DNA of 64,000 bases from positions 1,364,001-1,428,000 of the forward strand of contig NZ_AP024896.1 in NCBI RefSeq assembly GCF_024347055.1, given 5' to 3'. Under the pieces are notes generated by a model, which had not been told where the DNA came from, searched no databases, and saw only the letters and a list, made by a program, of their open reading frames with translations. Made by a program: the position numbers and the translations under genes. The stretch's first letter is position 1. The number at the start of each line of letters is the position of its first letter. This DNA comes from Vibrio porteresiae DSM 19223. Lineage in GTDB: Bacteria > Pseudomonadota > Gammaproteobacteria > Enterobacterales > Vibrionaceae. Shown in pieces: positions 52,488 to 61,004 of this stretch.

Positions 52488-52889
52488 ATGACCCAATCAA
52501 CAACCATTCGTATCGCTGCCGCTCTGATTACCGATCAACATGGCCATGCGCTTTTAGTCAGAAAGAGAAATTCCGCCTACTTTATGCAGCCAGGTGGAAA
52601 GCCTGAAACGGGAGAAACACCCGCTCAGGCTTTGATTCGTGAACTACAAGAAGAACTCAACATAACTTTAGACGAACAGAGCCTTATCCCGTTAGGCACC
52701 TTTACCGATAGGGCGATTAATGAACCTGGCTGTGAACTGATTGCTGAGGTTTTTCGTGTCTCTTTTACTCAGAGTGAATTGACCCCTGCGGCCGAGATTG
52801 AAGAAGTTATCTGGCTTGACCCCGCGCTTGCCGCAACCGTGACCTTAGCACCGCTCACTCGAGATCAACTGCTTCCTTTGCTTAGCTAA
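52488..52889 (+). CDS. Nudix hydrolase
   Basis: A 133-residue Nudix protein. The Nudix box is complete: GKPETGETPAQALIRELQEELNI fits G-x5-E-x7-R-E-x2-E-E-x-G/N-x except that the usual Gly after the last Glu pair is replaced (LNI). The substrate, perhaps a damaged nucleotide or ADP-sugar, is not predictable. The ATG has no strong ribosome site. It is convergent with the following small exported protein gene. Confidence 0.92.
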   Translation: MTQSTTIRIAAALITDQHGHALLVRKRNSAYFMQPGGKPETGETPAQALIRELQEELNITLDEQSLIPLGTFTDRAINEPGCELIAEVFRVSFTQSELTPAAEIEEVIWLDPALAATVTLAPLTRDQLLPLLS

Positions 52890-52902
52890 CTCTCTAATTG
52901 GG

Positions 52903-53415
52903 CTACTTATTTAGGCAGCGCACTTGCGCACGACCATCGAGTAACCAAGATACCCAACGTTGGCGTGAATTAAGAACAAAAGTTTCGCTCTTGTTCACGC
53001 CATTGAGAACCACCCCATCAGCTTGATGAGACTGAGCGTCGTAAGCAAACTGCCAGTTCGAACTCAGCACTCGCTCACCACTTTGCAACGCTTGATTAAG
53101 CTTGTCGCTGGTCACAGCAATGCTAAGTCCCTCGGTGTCACTGATACCTATCGAGTTGCCATCTCGACTGCCCACCGCCACTGGAATCAGCAGCTCACAC
53201 TGCTGGTGATTGCGCGTAAAACGATATATCCCTTCACCTACCCGACCTTTAAGCCACAACAGTTGCCCTTGGGTCATTTTTGATACTGTAATCACGCCCA
53301 GTGGCTCGGTTACTTTCACATCACCAGCCCACGTTTGAAGGTGAAAGAGTCCCAGCCATATGATCAGCACTGTTTTAAGCCCAATTGCCGTACATTTATC
53401 AACTGCATTCATCAT
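52903..53415 (-). CDS. Exported protein of unknown function
   Basis: A 170-residue protein with an N-terminal signal (hydrophobic core about residues 13-29, cleavage near TWA-GD). The mature part is beta-rich, with two Cys (HQQCELL and QVRCLNK) that could form a disulfide in the periplasm. I do not recognise a family. The start codon overlaps the DUF805 stop (ATGA), so the two are translationally coupled and may work together in the envelope. It is convergent with the Nudix gene, 13 bp away. Confidence 0.7.
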   Translation of the reverse strand: MMNAVDKCTAIGLKTVLIIWLGLFHLQTWAGDVKVTEPLGVITVSKMTQGQLLWLKGRVGEGIYRFTRNHQQCELLIPVAVGSRDGNSIGISDTEGLSIAVTSDKLNQALQSGERVLSSNWQFAYDAQSHQADGVVLNGVNKSETFVLNSRQRWVSWLLDGRAQVRCLNK

Positions 53416-53762
53416 TCACCTTCCTTAGCCAGCATCTGCTTGGTGATATTGTTCTGCGCTGCAGGCAACACCAGCAAAATAATCACCCATATTGGACCAA
53501 TCATAGGAAGTAGAAAGACCCACAACCAATGACCAGAACGACCTGAATCGTGCAGACGGCGCACCATCACCGCCAACATTGGAATGAAACTCAATAAGCT
53601 GTAACCGATATCTGCGCAATCCCCATGAGTCCATACAATATCAAGCCAGATACACAATAAGCTCACCACGAGATGCCAGAACATAAACAGCCAACACTCT
53701 TTGCGTGTTGATGCGCCAGCAAAATCACCATAGCGTTGCCACGCTTGCCAATAGGCGTTCAT
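53412..53762 (-). CDS. DUF805 membrane protein
   Basis: A 116-residue inner-membrane protein. It opens with YWQAWQRYGDFAGASTRKECWLFMFWHL, typical of DUF805, with the conserved RRLHDSGRSGHWLW motif between helices and about four hydrophobic segments. Function is unknown for the family. AAAGGA 6 bases upstream supports the ATG. It is first of a two-gene unit with the exported protein and overlaps it by four bases. Confidence 0.93.
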   Translation of the reverse strand: MNAYWQAWQRYGDFAGASTRKECWLFMFWHLVVSLLCIWLDIVWTHGDCADIGYSLLSFIPMLAVMVRRLHDSGRSGHWLWVFLLPMIGPIWVIILLVLPAAQNNITKQMLAKEGE

Positions 53763-53946
53763 ACTCTTTCCTTTTATTGATAACCAGTGGTCAAAGTATG
53801 CAAAGCTTGACTGAAGTTGGCGTTCTCAAACCGGTTTTAGGTCGTTCTCAATACGGTTTTGGTCCGTTTGGCGCTTCTTTACCCCGGTAATTACAGGTAT
53901 GCTTTGGTTACTTGTTCAATCACATGCTTATCTAACTAAGGTCTCT

Positions 53947-55008
53947 ATGCTGGCGATTCCGGTCCCTTTTGTGGTGTCTCTGTTACTGCTATTACTGGCC
54001 GTGACCTTGTATGTTCGACTCCCACAGCAGGCAAAAGCGGCGTGTGCTTTTCTGCTGCTATGTTCGCTGACTACCGCCACCGTGGGCCTTAGATGGACGC
54101 TTGATTGGTCATGGCTCCGATTTTTGCAACCCGTCTTAGCGGCAACCATTCCCGCGGCGGCATGGAGCTGCTTTTTTATCAAGCGCAGCAACTGGCGCAA
54201 AGTGTTCAGCCTGCATTGGCTTGGCCCAAGCGTGGTCGTGCTTGCTTTGCTGGCTCAGCCTATTTGGTCGGCACCACTCGATGAGTGGATTACCCTGCTT
54301 TATGTGGCATACGGCATCGCGCTAATACGGCGCAGTCGTGAAGATTGGGAAAACATTGCCTTAGGCGAATGGGAAGATGCGCGAAAAGCAGCACTGGTCG
54401 CTGGCGCGATGCTGCTCTTTTCTGCGCTGATTGATAGCGCTATGTCGATTGATTTTGCGTTCAGGGCAGGCAAAGAAGCGCTCTACATCTTAACCATTGG
54501 GCATCTGATTATGCTACCTCTGTTGTCTCTTGCGGTAGTGATGGTGGGCATCTCAACCCCAGTAGAAGAGGAAGAAGCAGAGGAAAGCCTCATTCAGCCC
54601 ACCCACGGTTTGACCAGCATCTCAGAACTACCGGTAAAAGCAGAGCCACTGCTCTCTGCTGAACGGGCACTGGAAATCACCCAGTTGTTAGATCAACTGA
54701 TGCTGGAGAAAAAGCTCTATCTTGACCCAGAACTCACGCTCAATAAGCTCTCGCGTAAACTGGTGATCCCCGCAAAACAGATATCAACAGCCGTGAATCT
54801 GGTTCACCAACGCAATATTTCCAAGCTGATTAATGAGTATCGTATCGAGCATGCCAAACAAGCGCTGCGCTCTTGCTCCGATACCATTACCCAGATCATG
54901 CTAAGTAGCGGTTTTCAAACCAAATCCAATTTCAACCGTGAGTTTTCTCGCATCACTGGAACAACGCCCAGTGACTATCGCGAGCAAACTCAAAGGTCAC
55001 CTTCATGA
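53947..55008 (+). CDS. AraC-family regulator with N-terminal membrane domain
   Basis: A 353-residue protein that looks membrane-anchored: the first 210 residues form about seven hydrophobic helices (VPFVVSLLLLLLAVTLYV; LWLVALLAQPIW; ILTIGHLIMLPLLSLAVVMVGI), and the last 100 form an AraC/HTH_18 domain (ELTLNKLSRKLVIPAKQISTAVN...SSGFQTKSNFNREFSRITGTTPSDYR). This fused architecture senses membrane or periplasmic cues. AAGG five bases before the ATG at 53947 supports this start over 53899. Its stop is two bases from the end of the convergent EamA gene. The target is unknown. Confidence 0.88.
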   Translation: MLAIPVPFVVSLLLLLLAVTLYVRLPQQAKAACAFLLLCSLTTATVGLRWTLDWSWLRFLQPVLAATIPAAAWSCFFIKRSNWRKVFSLHWLGPSVVVLALLAQPIWSAPLDEWITLLYVAYGIALIRRSREDWENIALGEWEDARKAALVAGAMLLFSALIDSAMSIDFAFRAGKEALYILTIGHLIMLPLLSLAVVMVGISTPVEEEEAEESLIQPTHGLTSISELPVKAEPLLSAERALEITQLLDQLMLEKKLYLDPELTLNKLSRKLVIPAKQISTAVNLVHQRNISKLINEYRIEHAKQALRSCSDTITQIMLSSGFQTKSNFNREFSRITGTTPSDYREQTQRSPS

Positions 55009-55010
55009 GA

Positions 55011-55907
55011 TTAAACTGCTTGTTCTGGCTTCAACGTTAAAGAGTTAGCGGCACGCTTTTTCGGATAGATCACCACGATAATCCCGAGGAGAAACAGTGC
55101 ACAAGAAACCCATTGCACCGATGATAGCTGCTCACCATAAATGACATAACCACCAATCAAACCAAATACCGTGGTCATCAAGGTTGTCGGCGCCAAGAGT
55201 GCCATCGGGTATTTCAAGGTCATCTTATTCCAGATCCAGTAACCAAAAATGGTGGTGGGATAAGCTTGAAAGAGCACCGAGAACCAAGCATTGCCATTCC
55301 AATGGCTAAAAGTAGAGACCAAACCTTGGGTGCCGTGCATCAGCAAGCTAAGCCCAATTAAGGGAATGGGAGCAAACGCCATTCCCCACACGGTAAACGC
55401 AAAGGGCGTCGTCGTGCCCGATTGGCGAATAATGATGCTTGCCAGCGGCCAGCAAATCGCACAAATCGTAATAAAGAACAGCCCTGCAGCAGTAATATTG
55501 CCGTTGGTATAGAGGATGGACACCGTTAGTCCTAACATGGCAATCATCATCCCTGCCGCCATGCGTTTAGTAATGGTCTCTTTATAGACCAACGCGCCAA
55601 CTAGTACACTGGTTAGCACATCCAACTGAATCAATATTGCTTCCATCCCAGCCGAGAGTCCAAACGCGATCGCACAAGCGCCCATTCCCCATACGCCAGT
55701 ACCAAATACCGTGCCATAGGCAATAAAATAGCGCACTGATACGGGAGGACGTTTGATAAAGAACACCAAAGGAAAGGACGCGAGAAAAAAGCGGATAGCG
55801 GTAATCACAAAGGGATCAAACTCGCTAGCGCCCATTTTTATTGCGGTAAAATTGATGCCCCAAATCACCATCACGGTGATGATGAGTAATAGATCTCGTC
55901 CCTGCAT
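55011..55907 (-). CDS. EamA/DMT-family exporter
   Basis: A 298-residue membrane protein with ten helices in two EamA repeats (AIKMGASEFDPFVITAIRFFLASFPLVF and MALLAPTTLMTTVFGLIGGYVIYGEQLSSVQWVSCALFLLG). It is divergent from a MocR-type regulator across 101 bp that contain paired direct repeats, so that regulator probably controls it. It may export an amino acid or a vitamin B6-related compound. Its C-terminus is basic. Confidence 0.9.
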   Translation of the reverse strand: MQGRDLLLIITVMVIWGINFTAIKMGASEFDPFVITAIRFFLASFPLVFFIKRPPVSVRYFIAYGTVFGTGVWGMGACAIAFGLSAGMEAILIQLDVLTSVLVGALVYKETITKRMAAGMMIAMLGLTVSILYTNGNITAAGLFFITICAICWPLASIIIRQSGTTTPFAFTVWGMAFAPIPLIGLSLLMHGTQGLVSTFSHWNGNAWFSVLFQAYPTTIFGYWIWNKMTLKYPMALLAPTTLMTTVFGLIGGYVIYGEQLSSVQWVSCALFLLGIIVVIYPKKRAANSLTLKPEQAV

Positions 55908-55946
55908 TGCGTATTCCTTGTGAATTTATTATGTCAGCAGTATCCC

Positions 55947-55997
55947 TTGCGTCGAGAAAACAGTACAGATACAATTTTTTGAAATTTCACCAGTACA
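55947..55997 (+). promoter_or_regulatory. MocR promoter with direct-repeat operator
   Basis: A sigma-70-type promoter TTGCGT-N17-TACAAT (55947-55975) precedes the MocR gene. CAGTACA occurs twice, at 55961-55967 and 55991-55997, exactly 30 bp apart, with the first copy inside the promoter spacer. MocR regulators bind spaced direct repeats, so this is the likely operator. Confidence 0.6.
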
Positions 55998-56008
55998 ATT
56001 TTCTCATC

Positions 56009-57412
56009 ATGCTGAAATACAAACAGTTAGCCGATAAAGTTGCCCAAGATATTCAAGCGCAGCGACTCAAAGATGGCGACCGAATGCTATCGCTACGCCA
56101 ATTTGCCCAGCAGCACAGTATCAGTGTCTCCACGGCGGTGAGCTGTTATGAAGAGTTGGAAAAGCAAGGTTGGATCAGCGCTAGACCGCAAGCGGGATTT
56201 TTCATTAACGCTCATACCCTATCGCTGCCTTCCCCTACTTGGCCACGCTTTGATACCGAGCGCACCACACCTATAAGGGCACTGGAGCCTAAAGTCATTG
56301 CACAGGGACCACTGGGTATGGCGTGTTTAGACCTTGATGTGCAAACACAAAAAGGGATCGAAAAGAGCCTGCGCAAAGCCATTAGCAGTAGCCAACGCCA
56401 GTTTTCTCGCTACCCCGATAAACAGGGAGAGCCACTGCTGCGCCAAGCTCTGGCGGATCATTTCGGAGATCAGGGTTTTGCGCTCAACAGTCAAGAGTTA
56501 GTGATTACCCATGGCTGTATGGACAGTGTGAAAACCGCGCTCACGGTGTGTACCCACAAAGGTGACACTGTCGCGGTGAGTTCGCCCTGTTTTAATGGCT
56601 TGCTCGATCTGCTTTCGCAACTCGAACTGAATGTGATTGAAATTCCTTCGCGGGAAGATGGTATTGATTTAGAGACCTTAGAAGCGTTACTGCAGCAGAA
56701 GCAGATTCAAGCGGGGCTCTTTTGCACCACGCACATGAATCCGCAAGGCATCACGCTCTCACCTGCGCAAAAGCAGCGCCTAGCCAATTTGGCTGGAGAG
56801 TATCAGGTGCCCATTATCGAAGATGATGTCTATTTTGAACTCAACCACTCCGATACTCTGCATTTGCCGACCGCTTACTACGATGTGAGTGGTTATGTGA
56901 TTTGGTGTAGCTCTATTTCCAAAACGCTGTCGCCCAGTTATCGCTTGGGTTGGTGTCGCCCCGGTCGTTATTTAGCGGATTTTCAGCGCCACTATCAAGG
57001 CGTGCCTGTGCTGATTCAAACCGCAATTGCAGACTTTATTCGCAGTGGCGGTTATGCCAAACACCTTAAACGGGCACAATATCAGTTAGCTAACCATCGT
57101 CGCGACTACACGCATTACCTTGCGCAGCGCTTGCCTCAAGGTAGTCGTATCACCCAACCCGATGGCGGATTGGTACTGTGGATTCAAGTTCCTTATTTGC
57201 AAGCGACGCTGCTTAAAAAAGCGGCCGCCGATGCCAATTTGGATATTCGCACTGGCGATATCTTTACTGAGTCTGAGCGCTATCACGACTGTCTACGCAT
57301 CAATATGGGATATGCGCTCAACCACCAAACAACGCAGCTGCTCGAACAGTTACTCACCTTAATCGACCAATGTCGAACCAAGGTGTCTCATCAGGCCGAG
57401 TCTAATATCTAA
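56009..57412 (+). CDS. MocR-type regulator (GntR HTH fused to aminotransferase)
   Basis: A 467-residue GntR/MocR fusion. The winged-helix N-terminus (about 1-70: LADKVAQDIQAQRLKDGDRMLSLRQFAQQHSISVSTAVSCYEELEKQGW) is joined to a class I PLP-aminotransferase-like domain. The PLP lysine lies in SSISKTLSPSYRLGW, and the N/D and R sites fit the fold. These proteins use PLP or an adduct as an effector. ATG at 56009 is near-leaderless relative to the second TACAAT box; an in-frame TTG at 55907 would overlap the EamA gene. It is divergent from the EamA exporter. Confidence 0.93.
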   Translation: MLKYKQLADKVAQDIQAQRLKDGDRMLSLRQFAQQHSISVSTAVSCYEELEKQGWISARPQAGFFINAHTLSLPSPTWPRFDTERTTPIRALEPKVIAQGPLGMACLDLDVQTQKGIEKSLRKAISSSQRQFSRYPDKQGEPLLRQALADHFGDQGFALNSQELVITHGCMDSVKTALTVCTHKGDTVAVSSPCFNGLLDLLSQLELNVIEIPSREDGIDLETLEALLQQKQIQAGLFCTTHMNPQGITLSPAQKQRLANLAGEYQVPIIEDDVYFELNHSDTLHLPTAYYDVSGYVIWCSSISKTLSPSYRLGWCRPGRYLADFQRHYQGVPVLIQTAIADFIRSGGYAKHLKRAQYQLANHRRDYTHYLAQRLPQGSRITQPDGGLVLWIQVPYLQATLLKKAAADANLDIRTGDIFTESERYHDCLRINMGYALNHQTTQLLEQLLTLIDQCRTKVSHQAESNI

Positions 57413-57444
57413 ATTACCGCTTAGAGATAAGCTGTATCACAAAC

Positions 57445-57479
57445 AAAAATGCAGAGCCGGGTTCTCGCTCTGCATTTTT
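57445..57479. terminator. Bidirectional terminator
   Basis: AAAAATGCAGAG and CTCTGCATTTTT form a 12-bp stem with an 11-nt loop. A-tracts and T-tracts flank it, so it works for both the MocR gene and the SGNH gene. Confidence 0.85.
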
Positions 57480-57537
57480 GTCTTTAGATGATCTATTCTC
57501 GGTTAACGCTCGACGCATCATTAACTAAGTAGCGTTT

Positions 57538-58197
57538 TTAACTGAGTATCTTTAGCACTTGTTCTGCCAAGGCTCGCCCAAGCACTGCGTTACTTTCTGC
57601 GGTTATATGAATACCATCACAGCCATCGGTTTTGATAACTGAGCCCGCATCAAAGAAATTCACTTTTAAAAAGTTCGCCATCATCTGGTAATACTTTGGA
57701 AGCTCTAGGGTTTTCTCGTACCCGCCATCGTACATAACTTGAAACCATGGGTCGGGCATCTCACCTAAGGGCGGTGGTGACACCACCAAAATTTTCGGCG
57801 CCGAATACGCCGCCCCAACACCACCAGCACAGCGGTAAGCCTGAGTGACCAATAACGACATCCCCTCAGCAATCTCTTGTGCGCTCTGATTAAACGCCGC
57901 TTTGGTATTGTTTGATCCAAGCATGATGATGACTACATCTAAGGGCAAATGACTGGCAAGTGCTGTCGGAAAATAAGCGGAACCATTAAGACGCGGATCA
58001 AGCGGATCGTCGATATTGATAGTGCGAGCATTCAGCCCTTCTTCGATCACATGAAACTCATCCCCCAGCACCTTCGCCATCACCCCCGTCCAACGCACCT
58101 CCGGCGCATAACGCTGCGACGGTACGCTGTGCGGCTGCGGAATCCATCCCCATGTTAACGAGTCACCAAAACATAAAACGTTCTTTATATTGCTCAT
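57538..58197 (-). CDS. SGNH/GDSL hydrolase (arylesterase type)
   Basis: A 219-residue cytoplasmic esterase. Block I is LCFGDSLTWGWIP (nucleophile Ser), block III is VIIMLGSNNTK (Gly-x-Asn) and block V is DGIHITAESNAVLG (Asp and His). The R-x-T-x-N pattern (GLNARTINIDDP) places it with the arylesterase/acetylhydrolase group. The substrate is unknown. Its start is close to, but separate from, the AlsE-PTS operon terminator; it has the same orientation but its own transcript. Confidence 0.9.
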   Translation of the reverse strand: MSNIKNVLCFGDSLTWGWIPQPHSVPSQRYAPEVRWTGVMAKVLGDEFHVIEEGLNARTINIDDPLDPRLNGSAYFPTALASHLPLDVVIIMLGSNNTKAAFNQSAQEIAEGMSLLVTQAYRCAGGVGAAYSAPKILVVSPPPLGEMPDPWFQVMYDGGYEKTLELPKYYQMMANFLKVNFFDAGSVIKTDGCDGIHITAESNAVLGRALAEQVLKILS

Positions 58198-58278
58198 CCG
58201 GTTACTGCCCTGTTATCAATACATCGATAAACCACTATAACCACCGATTCACGAATGCGATAGAGCATTTAAAATAAC

Positions 58279-58299
58279 GAAGAGGCGCTAAGCCTCTTC
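58279..58299 (-). terminator. Terminator of the PTS-epimerase operon
   Basis: GAAGAGGC-GCTAA-GCCTCTTC (8-bp stem) is followed on the minus strand by GTTATTTTA. Confidence 0.7.
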
Positions 58300-58332
58300 A
58301 TTATTTAAACATCAGCTAAACACGACCAAAAG

Positions 58333-59025
58333 CTATGCGAATTTCTGACCAGTTGCCGATTCAAATTCAGCGACCATCATTTCCCATGAGCTATGAATAT
58401 TGTTAGCCAAGTTGAACAATCCGCTGCGGCCAATCACGTAAATATCGGGGTTAGAATCGTGAATCACTTTCCAGTGTGCTTTGTTGGTTGAGCCATCCAT
58501 TTCAATCAGATAGTGATAGCCATGTTCTTCACGCAGTGCGCGAAGTTCCGTGATTTTATCTAACATCCGTACTAAGAAGCGCTGCCCAGCAAAGCCAGGA
58601 TCCACCGTCATAATAGTGACTTTATCGAGCATATCGATGTAAGGCAGAATATCGCGGACAGGGGTTTCTGGGTTAAGAACTACACCAGCCTTTAAACCAG
58701 CAGCATGGATTTGATCGATAAGACGAAACGCGATGCCGTTGATATTTTCCGCGGGCATGCAGATAACTTCGCATTTGATATCAATCAGTTGTTGCACCCA
58801 AAATGTTGGGTCGGTGACCATAAGATGCGCAGACATCTCTTTATGGGTGAGCTTACGCGTTTGTTCAATAAACCAAGGAGACAAACTTAGGTTCGGTACA
58901 AAATGCCCATCCATAATATCGATGTGAAATGAATCGACATGATCATTAAGGAAAGTAATTTGCTCTTTAAATTGATCCAGATCCATCGTCATTAGCGATG
59001 GCGATATATGAATATGTTCACTCAT
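58333..59025 (-). CDS. alsE: Hexulose-6-phosphate 3-epimerase (AlsE-like)
   Basis: A 230-residue ribulose-phosphate-epimerase-family TIM barrel that follows E. coli AlsE closely: HIDIMDGHFVPNLSLSP near the start, HLMV, GLKAGVVLNPETPVRDILPYIDMLDKVTIMTVDPGFAGQ and IEMDGS. The metal and catalytic His/Asp residues are present. AlsE interconverts allulose-6-phosphate and fructose-6-phosphate. It is last in the PTS operon, so the PTS probably phosphorylates a ketohexose (allulose or a similar sugar) which this enzyme converts into glycolytic fructose-6-phosphate. The upstream EIIC is broken, so the sugar route is probably inactive. Confidence 0.85.
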   Translation of the reverse strand: MSEHIHISPSLMTMDLDQFKEQITFLNDHVDSFHIDIMDGHFVPNLSLSPWFIEQTRKLTHKEMSAHLMVTDPTFWVQQLIDIKCEVICMPAENINGIAFRLIDQIHAAGLKAGVVLNPETPVRDILPYIDMLDKVTIMTVDPGFAGQRFLVRMLDKITELRALREEHGYHYLIEMDGSTNKAHWKVIHDSNPDIYVIGRSGLFNLANNIHSSWEMMVAEFESATGQKFA

Positions 59026-59657
59026 ATTTTAAAATCCATTATCGAAGATAAATAGATATTAGTTGAAAGACTATTTTGCTCTTTCAACTAATATACTCGT
59101 GATATAACGATTCCCATCAAATTCATTATCTGGCGATAATTTAATAGTGATGTCTATTGATGAGAAAATAGTTTTGAATATTTAACTAGTGGCTTAGCTA
59201 ATTTTAATATCGTCTAAATCGATCTCTTCCTCTTGATCGTCATTATTAATGACTACATCTCGAGGAACTTCTTTTTTGATGATCGCATAGACAATACCAG
59301 TAACCAAGATATTGACCACTAACGCCATCACGCCAGCCATAGGGTGTGACATAGTAGGAATCATCAGCACACCGCCAAATGGGACAGTTGCATCAGCGCC
59401 ATACACCATGGTAACTGCACCGCCACAAGCACCACCAATCGCAGCGGCTACAATACCGCGAATAATGTCATTCATAACAATCGGAATAGAACCTTCAACA
59501 ATATTGACGACGCCCATTGGCACTGCTGATTTTAAAGTTTCAATTTCTTCATGGTTATAAATATTCTTGCGCATTAAACTACTGATCCAATACGCCAAGC
59601 CAAAACCAATGGGGGTTGCAGTATTGACTAATTGCAATGCCGTAATCGGTTCATTAA

Positions 59658-59666
59658 TACCTTGCG
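59658..59666. repeat. Target-site duplication, left copy
   Basis: TACCTTGCG is repeated exactly on the other side of the element at 60996-61004. Confidence 0.95.
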
Positions 59667-59679
59667 CTGAGGGATCCCC

Positions 59680-60888
59680 TCATAATTTCCCCAAGGCGCA
59701 ACCATATTTGAATAGATTTTGAGCAAGCAGGGTTGCAGCTGCGAGCAAGTCTTCCCTCGTTATTGTGTAGCCAGAATGCCGCAATACTTCCATGCCTAAG
59801 CGTACTGTTGAGAGTACATTTCGATTTTTAACAGTGTTCGCTTGGAAGTGCTTATCCCAACCTTGTTTCTGAGCATGAACTCCAGCAAGCCAAGAGGTCA
59901 GTTGAAGCATTAGGGTGATTAGCAGCATGATATCAAAGCGCTCTGAGCTGCTAGTTCGGCTATGACGGAGGCCTAATCCATACGCAGGGCTTTTCAAGTC
60001 TCGGAATGTTTCTTCAATCTGCATACGCTTCGAGTAGAGCCTAACAAGTTGCTTTGGCGTTCGAGTGTCAGCGGGTAAGTTAGTGGCAAGAACCCATGCT
60101 TCTTTTGCCGAAGCAGAGTAAACTTTATGAGACGGATGATGACAATTCGTCCGTGTCGAACGCTGATTTTTTCGGCCTTTAGAACGAGATTTATACAGTG
60201 TAATTTGACATGAGATTGGATTGCTCTTGGTCAACCTCTTATAGCCTAACGTCTTTGAACGACTTGAGGATGTGTCATGTAAGTTACTGATAGGTTGCCA
60301 GTTTTCTGCGCCAATATCGGCATATTGCACTTTCCCTCTTACTCGACTTAACCAGTACCAACCCAATTTCTCAACGGATTTATACCATGGCACTTTAAAG
60401 CCTGCATCACTGACAATGAGCGGTGTAGTGTTACTCGGTAGAATGCTTGCAAGGTCGGCTAGAAATTGGTCATGAGCCTTCTTTGAACATTGCTCTGAAA
60501 GCGGAAACGCTTTCTCATAAAGAGTAATAGAACGGCCCTGTAGCGCCACTGAAGCTCGCAATACCATAAGCCGTTTTTGCTCACGAATATCAGACCAGTC
60601 AACAAGAACAATGGGCATCGAATTACCCGAACAGATAAAGCTAGCATGCCAACGGTATACCGCGAGTCGCTCTTTGTGCAAGTGACGATTAGCTAACAAT
60701 CGGTCGATTCGTTTGATGTTATGTTTTGTTCTAGCTTTCGTTGGCAGGTTACGACCAAGCTCGGTAAGAGTGAGCGTTTTACATTCAAGTAATGCGTGGC
60801 AAGCTAGCGTTAAACTGTTAAGTCGTTTTAAGTGCAATTCAGGGCAGAATTGGTAAAGAGAGTCGTGTAAAATATCGAGTTCGCACAT
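59680..60888 (-). CDS. IS10-type transposase (IS4 family)
   Basis: A 402-residue DDE transposase that begins MCELDILHDSLYQFCPELHL, identical in pattern to IS10. The catalytic Asp residues are in VLVDWSD and IVSDAGFKV. The Y-x2-R-x3-E-x6-K motif of the IS4 family is intact in YSKRMQIEETFRDLK. No frameshift or stop is present, so the element is likely active. A counter-transcribed RNA-OUT-like sequence lies over its start. Confidence 0.97.
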   Translation of the reverse strand: MCELDILHDSLYQFCPELHLKRLNSLTLACHALLECKTLTLTELGRNLPTKARTKHNIKRIDRLLANRHLHKERLAVYRWHASFICSGNSMPIVLVDWSDIREQKRLMVLRASVALQGRSITLYEKAFPLSEQCSKKAHDQFLADLASILPSNTTPLIVSDAGFKVPWYKSVEKLGWYWLSRVRGKVQYADIGAENWQPISNLHDTSSSRSKTLGYKRLTKSNPISCQITLYKSRSKGRKNQRSTRTNCHHPSHKVYSASAKEAWVLATNLPADTRTPKQLVRLYSKRMQIEETFRDLKSPAYGLGLRHSRTSSSERFDIMLLITLMLQLTSWLAGVHAQKQGWDKHFQANTVKNRNVLSTVRLGMEVLRHSGYTITREDLLAAATLLAQNLFKYGCALGKL

Positions 60889-60951
60889 CTTGTTGTCTGG
60901 TTATTGATTTTTCGCAGAACCATTTGATCACATGACAAGATGTGCATCTAC
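60883..60951 (+). ncRNA. RNA-OUT-like antisense RNA of the IS10 transposase
   Basis: On the strand opposite to the transposase, CACATCTTGT (60884-60893) and ACAAGATGTG (60935-60944) pair as the long stem of IS10 RNA-OUT. The sequence spans the transposase start codon. RNA-OUT blocks translation of the transposase mRNA. Ends are approximate. Confidence 0.65.
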
Positions 60952-60995
60952 CTTAACTTAATGATTTTTATCAAAATCATTAGGGGATTCCTCAG

Positions 60996-61004
60996 TACCT
61001 TGCG
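60996..61004. repeat. Target-site duplication, right copy
   Basis: TACCTTGCG, identical to 59658-59666. Confidence 0.95.

Larger units (their letters stand above)
59667..60995 (-). mobile_element. IS10-type insertion sequence (IS4 family), complete, 1329 bp
   Basis: The length of 1329 bp equals IS10. The terminal inverted repeats begin CTGAGGGATCCCCTC (left) and, on the other strand, CTGAGGAATCCCCTA (right); they match over 22 bp with three differences. It has a 9-bp duplicated target and one transposase gene of 402 residues. The left end carries a GATC site like the inside end of IS10; the right end matches the outside end. Close to but not identical with IS10, it may be an ISVsa5-like variant. 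Confidence 0.96.

Noticed and set aside
59194..59637. Short PTS EIIC protein as an independent gene
   Set aside because: It begins at an in-frame TTG inside the C-terminal half of EIIC; the insertion sequence shows it is a fragment.
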